Source: Onchocerca volvulus (lineage: Eukaryota; Nematoda; Chromadorea; Rhabditida; Onchocercidae). From it: DNA of 64,000 nucleotides. Shown piece after piece: positions 52,201 to 64,000 of the stretch. The notes below the pieces were generated by a model. That model saw nothing but the letters and a program-made list of their open reading frames with translations, had not been told where the DNA came from and did no database searches. The DNA lies in assembly GCA_000499405.2 (NCBI GenBank), contig HG738140.1, positions 4,424,008 through 4,488,007 of the forward strand, in the 5' to 3' direction. The translations under genes and the position numbers were made by a program. Position 1 is the stretch's first letter. Each line of letters opens with the position of its first letter.

Positions 52201-53489
52201 ATCCAACATTTATGAGCCTAAAAGGCTTCGAAATTAATTAACCCCAACATTATCAATAATAACAATAAATCATTACGGAAAATTTTTTTATATTTTAAAA
52301 CGATAACAGTTTTAATATCCAAATATTTTCCCTTTTTTTTTCTTGTAATTTTTTGCTCATTATAAATGATAGTTTCAATGGATAAATTTTTTCAAAATTT
52401 TATCAGATTTTTAATTTAGAATCCAATTTTAATTAATAAATTTAATTTTAATTAATCAATTTTTTAATTATGAAATATATTATACCTGTGAAAGTCCTAA
52501 ATGAACAGAAGCCGTTTCTGATACATACATCATTTTACCATCAGCATTAAGTATGAGTACAAAGCCATCCAAAGTTTGAAGCAAAAATGAGCCTAGCGCT
52601 ATTCTTTCAACTTGTCCATTACTATTATTTTGTTGTGGAAATACATTTCGTAATGCCAAATATGCGGATGTTAAGCGTATGATTGAAGCCTTTAATAGTA
52701 ATAATAATTTAAAAACTCATTTAAATGATTTTATAAATTTTAATTAAATAGAATCCAAAAGCTGATTTAAATGATTTTACAAATTTAATTAAACAAAATC
52801 CAAAAAATGATTTAAATAATTTTACAAATTTAATTAAATAAAATCCAAAAAATGATTTAAATGATTTTGCGGTTTTAAATTTGTAAACTTAGAAATTTTC
52901 ATTCAAATGATTTTAATAAAATTAAATGAATAAAATTTAAAAATTCCTTCAAATGATGTCATAATTTTAAAATTCAAGAATTCAATTTAAATGATTTTAT
53001 GAATTTAAATTATTGAAATTCAAGAACTTATGCAAATAATTTTATAACTTTAAATGAAGAAATTTCAAAAAATTATTTGAATGATTTTATTATAATTTTC
53101 GACTACTTACATTAATTCATTTCATTTCATTGCAAAGGTTTTATATCAAATTTTGACTTTTTTTTTTTTTTTTTTTTTAAATATTAAATTTATTCATCAT
53201 TTTTCAAACATTTTTGCAAAATGAATTATTCGAACACTTATTCAATCAATATTTACAAATTTTAGATTATATAATTAAAAGAGATATTAATTAATGATAT
53301 TTTCTGCTTTTATATTTTTGACGAATACAATTCAATTTAAATTATCTTTATTCGTGTTAATTCAAATTCATCACCTTATCAAGCTGAAATGTTATAGCAG
53401 CAGCAAGTGGTAAGCATTGTGCTAATGATTCCAATTCTTTATTTTCTAAATCTCGTCGATTTCGAGCGCTCATTTTTCGAAATTTACTT
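49218..53489 (-). CDS. hlh-34: bHLH-PAS transcription factor, Single-minded/NPAS1-3 type (hlh-34-like)
   Basis: Nuclear class I bHLH-PAS factor, expected to bind DNA with an ARNT/AHA-1 partner. Exons high to low: 53489-53375, 52689-52486, 51814-51572, 50888-50710, 50487-50381, 49870-49723, 49356-49218. From the in-frame ATG at 53473 the product is 372 residues. Residues 1-50 carry part of the basic region ([11 protein letters not shown]) and the HLH with [18 protein letters not shown], nearly identical to SIM proteins. PAS-A follows with LLQTLDGF and [19 protein letters not shown], then [22 protein letters not shown] includes [17 protein letters not shown] and GYVWAQSQ. The frame ends with TAA about 45 residues after PAS-B, so the long C-terminal region of insect and vertebrate SIM is absent. 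The basic region continues in frame upstream of the ATG to an acceptor at 53490, so a short 5' exon is probably missing from this model. Confidence 0.9.
49941..50001. repeat. Inverted repeat in a bHLH-PAS gene intron
   Basis: Arms aaaaatatctgctata (49941-49956) and tatagcagatattttt (49986-50001) are perfect reverse complements separated by 29 bases. Confidence 0.85.
52711..52870. repeat. 45-bp tandem repeat, about 3.5 copies, in a bHLH-PAS gene intron
   Basis: Units containing tgatttaaatgattttacaa and a following 'atttaattaaataaaatcc' start at about 52717, 52763, 52808 and 52853. Confidence 0.85.
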
Positions 53490-55619
53490 CTTAAAATTAA
53501 AATTAGAACATAATTCTTAAAATTAGTGGAAAATAAAAAGGATAGATGGGATGATATTTGATAATTTTTATTAAGATATAGCTAAAAATTAAAGAATATA
53601 TATGTGAAGAAAATGCTCATTACATTAGATTAACGAATTTGCTAAATCTTTAAGAATTAAAAATTTAAATTAAACAGAGAAATCAAAATTTTTAAATAAT
53701 ACTACGATAATGTAACCAAAGAAAGAATTAAAATGAATGATCAAATGGTTTGCATCGTTTAGAAAATCGATAAATCAGTTTTTTCAGATTAAAATTGAAT
53801 GAATTCTGATATCTGATTAAATCAATAAAATACATGATATATCAATATTTACTTAATCTTTTATTTAATTTAAAAAGAAACTGCAATAATACCATGAAAA
53901 AAAAGAAAAAAAATTCGATGAGAAGATAAAAACTCACAATAATTTTGAAATTATTTGTTAAATAAATTTTAATTGAATCCAAAATAGTTTAATATGAAAA
54001 AATAAATCGATAAATCAGATTTTTAAAATTTGATAAGGATTGAAAAAAAAAATTAAAGTGCTAATAATCATTTCAGTTAATTAATTGGAATTACTAACTC
54101 ATTAATTAGGATTATTGCGATATTCATTTGTTCTGTTCAGGTATGTTTAAAATGGTTTTATAATTGATTGAATTCATTCAATTTCTTGTATCGAAATATA
54201 CAATAGCTAATTTTTGAAAGAGTACAAATGCTATTATTTAATTTAATTTTATCATTTAATTGCTTGATCCATCAATATCTGAATAGATATTCAATGATTT
54301 TATAAAATTCAATAGCACTATAAAAATTAGAAAAAATCCCAGAAAATATTACAAAAATTTGAAAGGTTAGAAAATGCTAAAAAAAAAAATAAAGAATCCA
54401 ATAATTGATTTCAATAAATGCAAGTTAGAAAAGATAAAAGGAAAAAAATAAGTTTTTAATATAACCATGAGATTCAAATGCTTACTGCTTATAAAAACTT
54501 TTTTTTTTCGTCTTTTTTTTTTTCATTATCCATCTAAATGGAATAATAATTATGGTTGCAATTCTGAAATAATTCACATTTAGCAAAAAAAAAAAAAAAA
54601 AAATGAAAAATTTCGCCTCATAAAATACGTATTTAGCACGATCAGTTATTGGATTATAATATTTTAATATTTGTAATTTCATTAATGATATCAAAGTTTT
54701 TTTTCTTTGATCAAAATTTTAAATGGAAAATATTCCTTCCATGCATTAACTTATTTTCATTTTGAATAAATGCTACTTAGAAATGGTAAAAAAAGGAAAA
54801 AATTCTAATTTTCAACCAATTTAAAGAATTTTATTTTTATTCAGATATGTTTGATTCAAATTCGAATTGCTTAATTTCCTAATTTCAAAATTTTATTTAA
54901 AAAATTGAAACATCTCAATGAATGAAATTGAGATAATTACGAGGATACTTTGTTCCTTATTTTTCTTACCTAAAATTTTCTTACAACATTTCTTCTTGCT
55001 AACCAGATTACATATGTGTATCTCTTAATATCGTTTTTCATCCGGGATCAAATCAATTTAGATAAAATTATTCAAATCGGACGAAATAAATATTAGTTTG
55101 CATTTCATTTTGTTTTTACTACATTGTACACTATTTTGTCATTACAAAACAATTTTCAATAATTTCTTTATAGAATATTTTATGTCGATGAAAAAACATA
55201 CTTCATTAATTTGCAATAGTTCCTTTCTTGAAAAAAATACGAAATTCATAATAAAATGAAAAATATACTGCAAGGTAGATTATCTATAATTGAAAGACGT
55301 TCATTAACATTTAAAAATTCCAGATTTTGGACAATTATTGTAAGATTCAACATTTTAGCGACTATTATTAAATATAAATTTTCAAATTTCATAGATTTCA
55401 GAAATCTTGCTCAATTCTGAATTCACAATTTAAATATTATTTGCAGCGAAGAAACAATGATATGGTTGCTTAATTAATAAAATACAAAAGTAGGCAAATC
55501 ACAGCAATTAAAATGGCTTTTTTTTTTTCTTGTAAAACAATGGAAGCGTTATCTAAAATGAAGCATCAATTTTTGGCTCAGCAGAAATTAAATCACAGTG
55601 CTGACGAATTCTTCAAATA
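53490..55619. other. Region upstream of the bHLH-PAS gene, downstream of PRRC1
   Basis: AT-rich sequence. It should contain the missing first exon and promoter of the bHLH-PAS gene and the PRRC1 3' UTR. I could not fix an exon. T-rich homopolymer and A-run at 54500-54522 and 54585-54603. Confidence 0.5.
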
Positions 55620-58600
55620 CTATTGTGATCTGGAGGAATTCTTCATCGACAAAATCCGCTTCAGATTCGTTGCAAGCGCAATGGATGCTGCTCGATAGAG
55701 TTCAATAGAAGAAAATGAGAGTAGAGTTTTTTGCCAATCATCCGGATCACCACCATATAATTCCGCATATGCATAACCAACTGTAGTAGCAAATGCATCA
55801 TTTGCATATCCTTTTGGTGTATGTTTCTGCAGAAAAGTTAATTTATTTTCGGAAGTTAGATAAAATTAATTAAATAAATAAATTTGGTGAAATCTGGTTT
55901 GATTTGAGTTTTTCTAAATACTTTTCACTTTATTCGTTCATTGTTTCTCTTTTCACTAAAAGATGGAAAAAATTTATTAAAATAGGCTACACTTTCTGCT
56001 ATTGAAAAAAAATGTTCTATTTATTATCAAGTAAATCATTACTTAAGTAATGATTTACTTGATACTGCGGTTATTATATTATACTGAAATGTATTTTTAA
56101 CATCTAAAATATAAAATAAAAAAAACTAGCCAGCTCTATTATTGTAAGCGGCAGGAATTTTACGTATAACAGAAATAGTATATTCGAAGTTAATAAAAGA
56201 GTAGCAAAGAAATAATACCTTCCACAATCAAGAGTTCTAAAAATCCAAAAAATACCTGAAGCGTAGCAATTACGTCAGCATCAACTTGTGTTGCTTGTAT
56301 AAATACACTAACTTCAACATCTCCTTTCTGTAATAAAAATATTTACTGTCGAAAAATCTGCTTCAAGAATTTAGAATTAAAATAACTTGATGAAATCCAG
56401 CTAATTTAAGAACAATGATTTTATAGAAAAGAAAAGAGATTTTATAAAAAAAAATATATGTATATAAAGAAAATATGTAGAAACAGAAAAATACGAAGAT
56501 TTTATCTAAATAGAATTCTTATTTGATCGAAATATAAAAAAAGAGTAACTCACCTGAGCTAATATTAGGGCAGTGTCAAACCAATAATCATCAATTTGAT
56601 ACAAAAACGGTTGTATAATGAATACAGTTGTCTCCGGGCTAACAGCATTGCTATTTCGTAAGTTAGCCAAACGTTCCTTTACTTTCTGAAAAATGTATTT
56701 CATTATATATTGGAATTTTAAAAAACTATGAAATATACTATGTACAGCCGTATATACAATTAATTAAGAAATAAACTGAGTTATAAATAAAACCAAATAA
56801 ATAAATAGAAAGCGATACTATGCAAATAAATAAAGAAGCAAGAAAACCTACTAAAGGCTTAACAAGCTGTAAGTGCCTTAAAAGCTCATAATCTATGTGA
56901 AAAGGTTCAATCTTTTCTAAACAATTGTATTAACCTAATCAATAATATCATAACTGTGCATATCAAGTGCAATAATACCATAAGTTCAAGGTTCGATAAA
57001 ATGCAAAACTTCAGCATACGTTTCTCGGCCAATCATCCACATATTTCTTATTCTTTTTAACTAACTGCGTTTACCTTAATCCTTGATCAGATAAGTAAAC
57101 TGATGACTAACCTTCCAAGCCGAATCATGTCCAACAATCTGAATGTTAGCAGCAGGTTCTGGTTCTATTTCGTTAAATATTATTTCACTTAATGTTTGAC
57201 GCAGACTCTGTCTAACAGCATCGATAATTTGTTTGCTACCGTTGCATAATATAATAGCATGCAGCACATCATTACCATCTAGAAAATCTCGCATTCCAGG
57301 ATCCAACGCCGTTAATACTGAATCCATTCCTACCTAAAATTTTATCACTTTTATTTAATTCAATCCTATCAAATCCATAGAAATAAATTGATATAAGAGT
57401 GATAATAGTTAGATAATTTTGATAGAATCGGTACAAAGCAAATAAAAAGAATAACAAATTTTGAATAGAAAAAATTAATTATAAATTTGTTAAGAGATGA
57501 CGGATTTTAAAGAGATTATATACCTGGTAAAATTGATCGATCCCATTTCAATTAAATCTTCAAAGATATATCTTTTATTATTTTGCTTGATTTCATTTCA
57601 TTTAAATCTCCATTTCTAAACAATATTAACAAACCTTAGCTTTGTTAGCCATTTTGGATAAGAATTCTGATTGTTGCACAGTTTGTTGAAACCAATGCAA
57701 GACACCCATCCCTTTCGATTCATCATTTATTTCTGGTATCGTTTGTTCTGTTCCCTGTTCATTCATCAAAATTGTCATTTGCGCAACTGGTGCAGCTACC
57801 GATGGCGACATCGATGTTGAAGATACTGTTTGATTAACAGTTACTGGTATATCTGATGTAGCAGCAGCAGCAGTAGCAGCAGGAACTACATGACTTTCTG
57901 ATGGAATTACTACCGTAGATTGTTCCATAGTGGGAACTACAGGATTTGATGAAAGGGAGAAGTTTGGTGTTGATGATGCTAAAAGCTGTGATGATGGTGG
58001 TGTAAGAGTAGAGGGCGGCGAAGGAAAGGTAGATGGTGGAAGAGGTGGAAATGTGGTTTGTGATAATTCGGAATTTGTCACGGTGCAAGAAAGAGTTGTT
58101 AATGGAGGATGTAATTGCGGTGGTACCGGTGGAGCAAATGTTGTTTGCTTTTGTTCCATGTAAAATGATGGTAACTCTGTCGGTGGTGGTGGAAAATTTC
58201 CTGAAATAATTAAGCCCTCGTGATTAACTTTCATTAGTAAAATTTGAGAATTGAATTAACATCTTTTAAAATTTCAAAGGATAATTCTTGTCCAAATTTT
58301 TATCGGAATTTGGAAATAATACCTATTATTGATCCTTCTTTCATTGGTTTATTCAAATTGAGAAACTGAGAATCTGAAAGGAATAATATTTGAAGACTTC
58401 CAAGGTGTATTACAATGCTTGCGGAACTAATGGTCTTCATGTAGGTTAAAAGGCGATGAATATTTATATAAAATCTCAAAAACGAAAAATGTTGAACAGA
58501 CTTTATGTATCCTCAAGATTCTGATATAACAAAACTTCTACATGAACTAATCGGTCCTACTTTCCAAAACCTCAAATGCTATATAATGTTTCTCAATTTG

Positions 58601-58668
58601 AAGGTCTTAAGATCTTAAGAAAATAATTTCAATCACCAACCTTCTGATCCATCAGGAGTTGAAGCCAT
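55620..58668 (-). CDS. PRRC1: PRRC1 (proline-rich coiled-coil protein 1) homolog
   Basis: PRRC1 is a Golgi/ER-exit-site-associated cytosolic protein reported to affect COPII and to interact with PKA regulatory subunits; its C-terminal domain has an ITPase-like fold. Exons: 58668-58641, 58200-57635, 57333-57112, 56685-56554, 56327-56256, 55826-55620, giving 408 residues (human 445). The start is MASTPDGSE; residues 10-150 are Pro/Ser/Thr-rich and low complexity. The conserved part begins with [20 protein letters not shown] and continues VLTALDPGM, the PRRC1 hallmark. It then has [29 protein letters not shown] and finally [20 protein letters not shown]. All five introns are in phase. The ATG at 58234 is an alternative start seen only if intron 1 is ignored; the spliced start is preferred because the acceptor ttatttcag fits exactly. 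Confidence 0.92.
56025..56064. repeat. Perfect 40-bp palindrome in a PRRC1 intron
   Basis: Two 20-base arms are exact reverse complements with no spacer, centred on cttaag. It lies in the intron between PRRC1 exons 5 and 6. Confidence 0.95.
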
Positions 58669-59602
58669 TTTGATGACTTTACATAAGAAAGTGATCTTTC
58701 AAATCGCACAATTGTTTTTCTCTTTTATAAACGGTATATCAGTTGGTCCTTCAAATTGATGATACATAATTTCCACTTTTATTAAATAAGTAAAGTCAAA
58801 CATTTCCCATGCATTGTAAGCTAAACCAAAAAATAATCGAAAGAAATTGTCCATATTCATCGCCTTAACTGGCAAAAATTAACGAATATCGATGCTCACT
58901 TGGGAAATTTGCTAAATTTCCATTATTTCTCTACCAATTTGTTCCTTAACTGGGCAATTTTCACAAAATGAAATAAACCTTTTTTATAACGTACAACAGA
59001 TAGAAAAGTTGATAAATTTATCATATGAATCGATTTCTTGGTCTGAATCAAGTATCTGCCTAAATTTAGTTTGAGTGATTCAAACAAATCCTAATATACT
59101 CAACGTTATAACAAAAAAAGTACTGATTAAATAATGTTTTTGTGGATTTATTTTCACCGAAAATGTTATGCCAAAAGAAAAAAATCTATAAAGCATTTTA
59201 TACATTAAATTTAATATAATTAATGATGAGACAAATAAATATCAAGAGAAATTAAATACCGGGATAGAAATACAATCTGCACATTTTCAAACTAATATTT
59301 TAAAAATACTAAATCGCTTACAGTTGAACAATTGAAATGGATTACTAAAAACAGAAATTGTATATAAGTGAGACAGACAAATTTAATTAAAACAAAATAA
59401 AAAAATGATATACGTAAAATGAACGTAAACAAAATGAAAACAAATTAGAGCAATGATGTTATGACAAAATCAACTTGATCAAAGTTTTATGCATCATAAA
59501 TGATGACAAATCTAGAGATTTGAGGTTCAAATTCAAAGGAAAATTTGGAAACATAATTTTAAAATACAAAAAAAAAAAAAAAAAAAAAATTAAACCCCCA
59601 AA

Positions 59603-59641
<39 letters not shown>

Positions 59642-60054
59642 TTATACACCACAAAAATTATGAAAAAGGAAATCAAGTGATTGAAGAAGTACAAGAAGGA
59701 AAAACAGAAACTTGAAGCAACTAATTACATTCTAACATTCCAATAGAAATAAAATAACATCAAATCTATACCGCAAAAATATAAAATCTACGAAATAAAT
59801 CGCGTTGAAATTTGATGGATTCAATTGCTTTTTAAAAAAGAAGACGAATAATGCATAAAAATAACAATTTTGCGAATACAAATGAATTCAAATAAATAAA
59901 CCAATCAAGATAAGAAAGAAGCTTAGCTAATTATGAATAATAAAACATGAATTTTTGCTTATTCTTGCTTTGATCGGAAAAAAAAGAACGAGATTATATA
60001 TCTAACAGCAACAACTTAAAATCGGAAATTGAAACAGAATTGAAATTGTGTCAA
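58669..60054. other. Intergenic region between PRRC1 and PLD
   Basis: Holds the PRRC1 promoter and the phospholipase D 3' UTR. Long A homopolymers occur at about 59571-59589 and 59608-59639. No gene seen. Confidence 0.55.
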
Positions 60055-63000
60055 TCATGTAAAAACTGATGACGGTACGATACCTTCTTTGGTTGCAAAG
60101 CCGGGTGCAAGATTGGCATTTACAAGAAAATTTAGCGGGAATTCTACGAGATTACCAATCAAATCTCGAAGATACTCCTCGGCTACTTGTGGCACAGTTT
60201 CAACTAGCGGTAATTTTGCAATATGCATTTGTACTTCTTCAAAATCTTTCAGCTTATCTGTAGGGATAGCATTGAAAACCTGTAAAATTTTAAAATCATT
60301 CATTCTTAGAAAAACCGATATGTAGCATAAACAACAAGCATGATAAAAACTACGAATAAGGTATTTATATGCAGTATTTTACAAACTTGAAAATATCAAA
60401 AACACTTAAAATTTGCAATAGTGACAAAGTAATTTAAATTTAAGTTCAGTACAATTAAAAATGTTCTTATGATGAAGAATTCATACTTTTTCAAATATTT
60501 CTGTATTCTTTTTTGCGATAGCTCCCCATGTGCCGATGAAAAATGAATCAACAATGGGATCATCTACATCAATTTCTCTTTTCGGTGGCTTTCTTTTTTG
60601 TTCCGGCAATAAACCGAGATGTTCCTAAAAATTATACGAAATTTTTCATATCCGTTTCTTCCAAAAGAAAAAAAAAAAAAAAAGAAAGAGAAAAACAGAG
60701 CTGAGCAACAAAAGACGTTAATTGTGAGTTTAATAATGAAGCCATCTTCATTTTATCGCTAATATTTCGTCAGTCAGTACAGCATATCTACTGATTTATC
60801 AGAAAAAAATTCCGAATCAATTAACAGTCCTCTACATGAAATTTTAATGAATTAGTACAACTATTTGCATGCTTTCTGTTTTTAAAGTTCCATGAAAAGA
60901 TATGAAAAGATGCTGAAACATTTATAATTGCCAAAAATCAATCAATTCAATTCATCCAAATAATGAGTGAATTGCATAAATTAGTTTTTGGCAATTATAA
61001 ATGATCATATACAATCTCCCATTGGAAAAATCAAATAAACTAATTTAATTATCTTTTAAAGTTACTCAAAATATTAATTAGAGAGCAAGAAAAGGAGTTC
61101 CTTTTATTTCATACGATAAGAAAGAGTGAAAAAATCAATAGCTAACCATCATCAGTGTTTTCCGTAAACTGGATGCAAATTTGCCTGCATCATATGATTT
61201 CCCGTTCATTCGCGATGGTACATGTTCGCAGTCTTTGACAAGAATACAAACCTGTTTAAAAAGAATGAAATATCATTAATAACAAAATTATAATTATCAA
61301 ATTCACTAGATAAACATTATATTTCATATAATTCATTTATAGCAATAATATATTTCCATATTAATTGTCATCGTACCCAGAGTTGATGATTTGTTTCTGG
61401 TTGTATTGAAGCAAAACTAGGCTATTAAGAAGAAAGTTATATTGTCATATATGTATCGATTATATTACATGATTGCTCTTTTGGTTTCTTCATAATCTTC
61501 ATATTATCTTAATCTTTTTATCCTATTTTGCTTCAGCGTTACAAGAATTAATAGACATTTTCGGTTATTTGATTGTCTTCTTGTCCTCTTAGTCATCATT
61601 ATCTAACAAAAATTGATAAAAAATGTCTCAACTTAAACTTGCATTTTCTTGCAACAGCAATCTTAGAGTTTTGAAACTTGAAATAATTATGATCCTTACC
61701 TCTGAATCTCTATTACCAACTTGTGAACGATCGTTTATATTCGCTGATCCAATAATCACATATCGATCATCCACAATCATTAATTTACAGTGGATATAAA
61801 TTATTTCTGTTCGCTGGAAAAAAAAAGACTTATTACTATGATAAAGCCTAAATTTTCAACATAATTTAGCAAATTTATTTTGAAGCACTTCAAGCTTTCG
61901 CAAACATTCTTACTCAAAAAAAAAATTAATGTGTGAAATAATCAACCGAGCTTTCGATGCTACGTTATTGATATATATCACATTCAAGAGAGATATTCTA
62001 ATCATATCATTATATACAATGTTAGGGAAATTAATTGGAAGTATTTTTTTTTTTTCTTCTCGAATATATGGAACCTATTCGATTTGGTAGAAACATAAAG
62101 TTGTTTTTTCTTTCTTTCGTAAAAACTTCATTCTGACCAATTTTCCAGAGAGTGTTTCGTAGGTACGTAAAGAACCAATATGAATATATTCCATTGGATC
62201 AGGTATAAATCTTTTGAGACTTTCTATCAATGAATCTGGTCCTCGGGAAAGTGATTTATATGTCCAGTGCAGAACAGCTTGTAGTGCTGAACCACCTGGT
62301 GCACCAATTTCACCTTCAAAGCCAGGAAGCAATGGTAGCATTATATATACTCGAAACTTTGCACGATCACTGAAATAAATGAATAATCTCCAACTAGGAC
62401 TGCAACTCAATTAAAAAGGGAATTAAAAGTTGTTCACTTCGAAATCAAATTTAAGTTTGAAATTGACAAAAAATGAAAATATTTAGGGGAATTTCCATTA
62501 CTGACCGATGAGCTCGTTTGATTCGTTCGCAAAGTACTTTGCAAATTTCATTTCTCACATCAACGCTATCAATAATGGATACAAAAAATTGATTTTCAAT
62601 ATAAATATAATGTTGAGCATTTGCAATAAGAGAAACATATGCCTATAAGAATGCATTTGACTGCAAAGAATTCTCACTCTCATCATCATTCTGAGCTTAC
62701 ACATTGGTCAAATTTATATATGCTCTTCTCATCTATCATATCATATGACAAAATCAATATTGAAATTCCAAGCTTAATTTCATGTTTCACCATTTTATGA
62801 TAAATATTGAATATAGTAGAATGCTAGAGAACATATCGGAAATTAAATTTCAACAAGATCATATAAACTGCATAATCCGTACTCCCAATCTTTATTCGAA
62901 AAAAAGTTTTTGTTGCTGATATTAATACCTGTTGAATGCTATCTTCTGTAGCATTAGTAAGTGATGACCATTTAGAAACTGAGCGTAAGACTTGCACATC

Positions 63001-63380
63001 AGCCAGATTACTGTATGTTTCTAAGACACGCGGTACTTTAACGGTATCATAAGATTTGGGTAACAAAAATGGATACTCCTTCAACTCTTTCGACTTTTCC
63101 GTCTATAAATTAACAATTGAGATATCTCAAAAAATATTAATTTTAAGTGTTAGAAATTTTGAAAATGTTTTTAAATAATTTTAATCTCAAGAAAAAAGGT
63201 AAGAACTGAACAGGATTAATTTATTTGATAATCAATATCTAACATTAAGAAAGGAAGTTACCTTAGTTGCATTCCATCTCTGAATAAAATGTCGAGCAAT
63301 ATCACGTGCAGAACTACCATATGTACATGCATGAATATCATGCCAAGGCATTCGCGGAGTCAAATGTCTATCGATGAAAT
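60055..63380 (-). CDS. pld-1: Phospholipase D (PLD1/2 type), C-terminal part; 5' end beyond window
   Basis: PLD hydrolyses phosphatidylcholine to phosphatidic acid and choline at membranes. Exons seen, high to low: 63380-63262, 63102-62929, 62642-62506, 62369-62138, 61813-61700, 61251-61147, 60624-60487, 60279-60055. They code about 414 residues to a TGA. The first visible segment has [10 protein letters not shown] and [13 protein letters not shown], a PLD1/2 signature. It is followed by [20 protein letters not shown] and the second catalytic motif HCKLMIVDD (HxKxxxxD) with [11 protein letters not shown]. The C-terminus [14 protein letters not shown] matches the conserved PLD1/2 end, which is important for activity. 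The PX/PH region and the first HKD motif must lie to the right of the window; no earlier exon was recognised in 63381-64000. The exon at 63380 begins with the last two bases of an Asp codon. Confidence 0.95.
60920..61002. repeat. Inverted repeat (18-bp perfect arms) in a PLD intron
   Basis: Arms atttataattgccaaaaa (60920-60937) and tttttggcaattataaat (60985-61002) are exact reverse complements. An imperfect inner stem (caattcat / gagtgaattg) could extend the hairpin, so a small MITE-like relic is possible. Confidence 0.8.
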
Positions 63381-64000
63381 CTAAAAAATTAATGATAACT
63401 TATGATAATGAGTTATGCAATGTTTGGGTTTTTAAATGTCTTTAAAAATTTAATATAATCATATTAAAATTATACAGTAATTTGTAAATAGTTAGTTGCC
63501 AAGTAAACCGAAATATGCATGTCAGATGTCTTAAATGCTTGATTAATCGTTGACTTAATAATTTAAGAACCACTCATTAGCATTATATTAATTATTTTTA
63601 AACATTCAGCAATATGTCAATTAATAAGTGGCTTATAAATAGACAACTAGATAATTATATCTAAAAATTCCCATTAATTGATTTAAAAAAAATCAATTAA
63701 TTTCAATTCTTTTAAAATCGTTGCAAATTTTAAATAACCAATTTCACTACTTCCCAATCTTCCAAATCAGATCTTCTTTTTTGAATCTAGTAAGAGAACA
63801 GAATCCATTTAAACACTCCATCGTGATAGGGAGCAATAATTTAACTGACGGATCGATTTAATATTTGGAACTATGAATTATTATCATAAGATTCATTCAT
63901 GATTAATTTCGATGAATGGTTGTATTATCGAAAAAAATAAAGGCTAAGCTTGAAGAGGGACTTTGTTTTACTTTCATCAATAATTATATGAAAAAGACGT
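63381..64000. other. Presumed PLD intron to window end
   Basis: AT-rich DNA with no segment resembling the expected upstream PLD sequence, so I treat it as intron continuing past the window edge. Confidence 0.5.

Noticed and set aside
57930..58163. Gly/Val-rich plus-strand open frame opposite PRRC1
   Set aside because: It is the antisense of the PRRC1 Pro/Ser/Thr-rich exon, whose composition keeps the opposite strand open; PRRC1 is supported by homology.

Overview
This 64 kb window is eukaryotic nuclear DNA from a nematode, most likely a clade III spirurid or filarial-type worm. The assignment is inferred. The evidence is strongly A+T-rich, homopolymer-laden non-coding DNA, short exons with GT..AG introns of tens to several hundred bases, T-rich 'tttcag' acceptors, apparent trans-splice acceptors just upstream of start codons, and the gene content. 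No bacterial operon, tRNA, rRNA, CRISPR array or intact transposon was recognised. Gene models were built by hand: exons were joined only where splice sites, reading phase and, for conserved families, remembered protein homology agreed.

Layout, left to right. (1) About 1-3058 (+): a 5'-partial gene of unassigned family, seven exons. (2) 7092-7902 (+): ELOF1 transcription elongation factor, two exons, complete. (3) 9590-26289 (-): glycogen debranching enzyme (AGL), 30 exons reconstructed to an unbroken 1497-residue protein; its introns carry many degenerate tandem duplications. (4) 26290-36639: a 10.3 kb intergenic region with AT-rich DNA, hairpins, a G-rich run and, at about 33.4-34.9 kb, a minisatellite whose conserved core is an everted pair of nuclear-receptor half-sites. 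(5) 36640-39246 (+) eIF3 subunit G, followed 445 bp later by 39691-41333 (+) ARL2 GTPase; spacing and an apparent trans-splice acceptor suggest a nematode operon. (6) 43356-48107 (+): an NBR1-like protein with a PB1-like N-terminus, an FW-like domain and a possible LC3-interacting motif. (7) 49218-53489 (-): a Single-minded/NPAS-type bHLH-PAS factor (hlh-34-like) that ends just after PAS-B. (8) 55620-58668 (-): PRRC1, complete. (9) 60055-63380 (-): the C-terminal half of a phospholipase D (PLD1/2 type) with the second HKD motif; the 5' half lies beyond the window.

Functionally these are mostly housekeeping genes: transcription elongation, translation initiation, tubulin-cofactor GTPase, glycogen breakdown, ER-exit-site and PKA-related PRRC1, phosphatidic acid signalling. 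One neural-type transcription factor and one candidate selective-autophagy receptor are also present. Apart from the likely eIF3g-ARL2 operon, nothing in the sequence indicates that neighbouring genes work together. The most unusual non-coding element is the everted TGACC-N4-GGTCA array between AGL and eIF3g.
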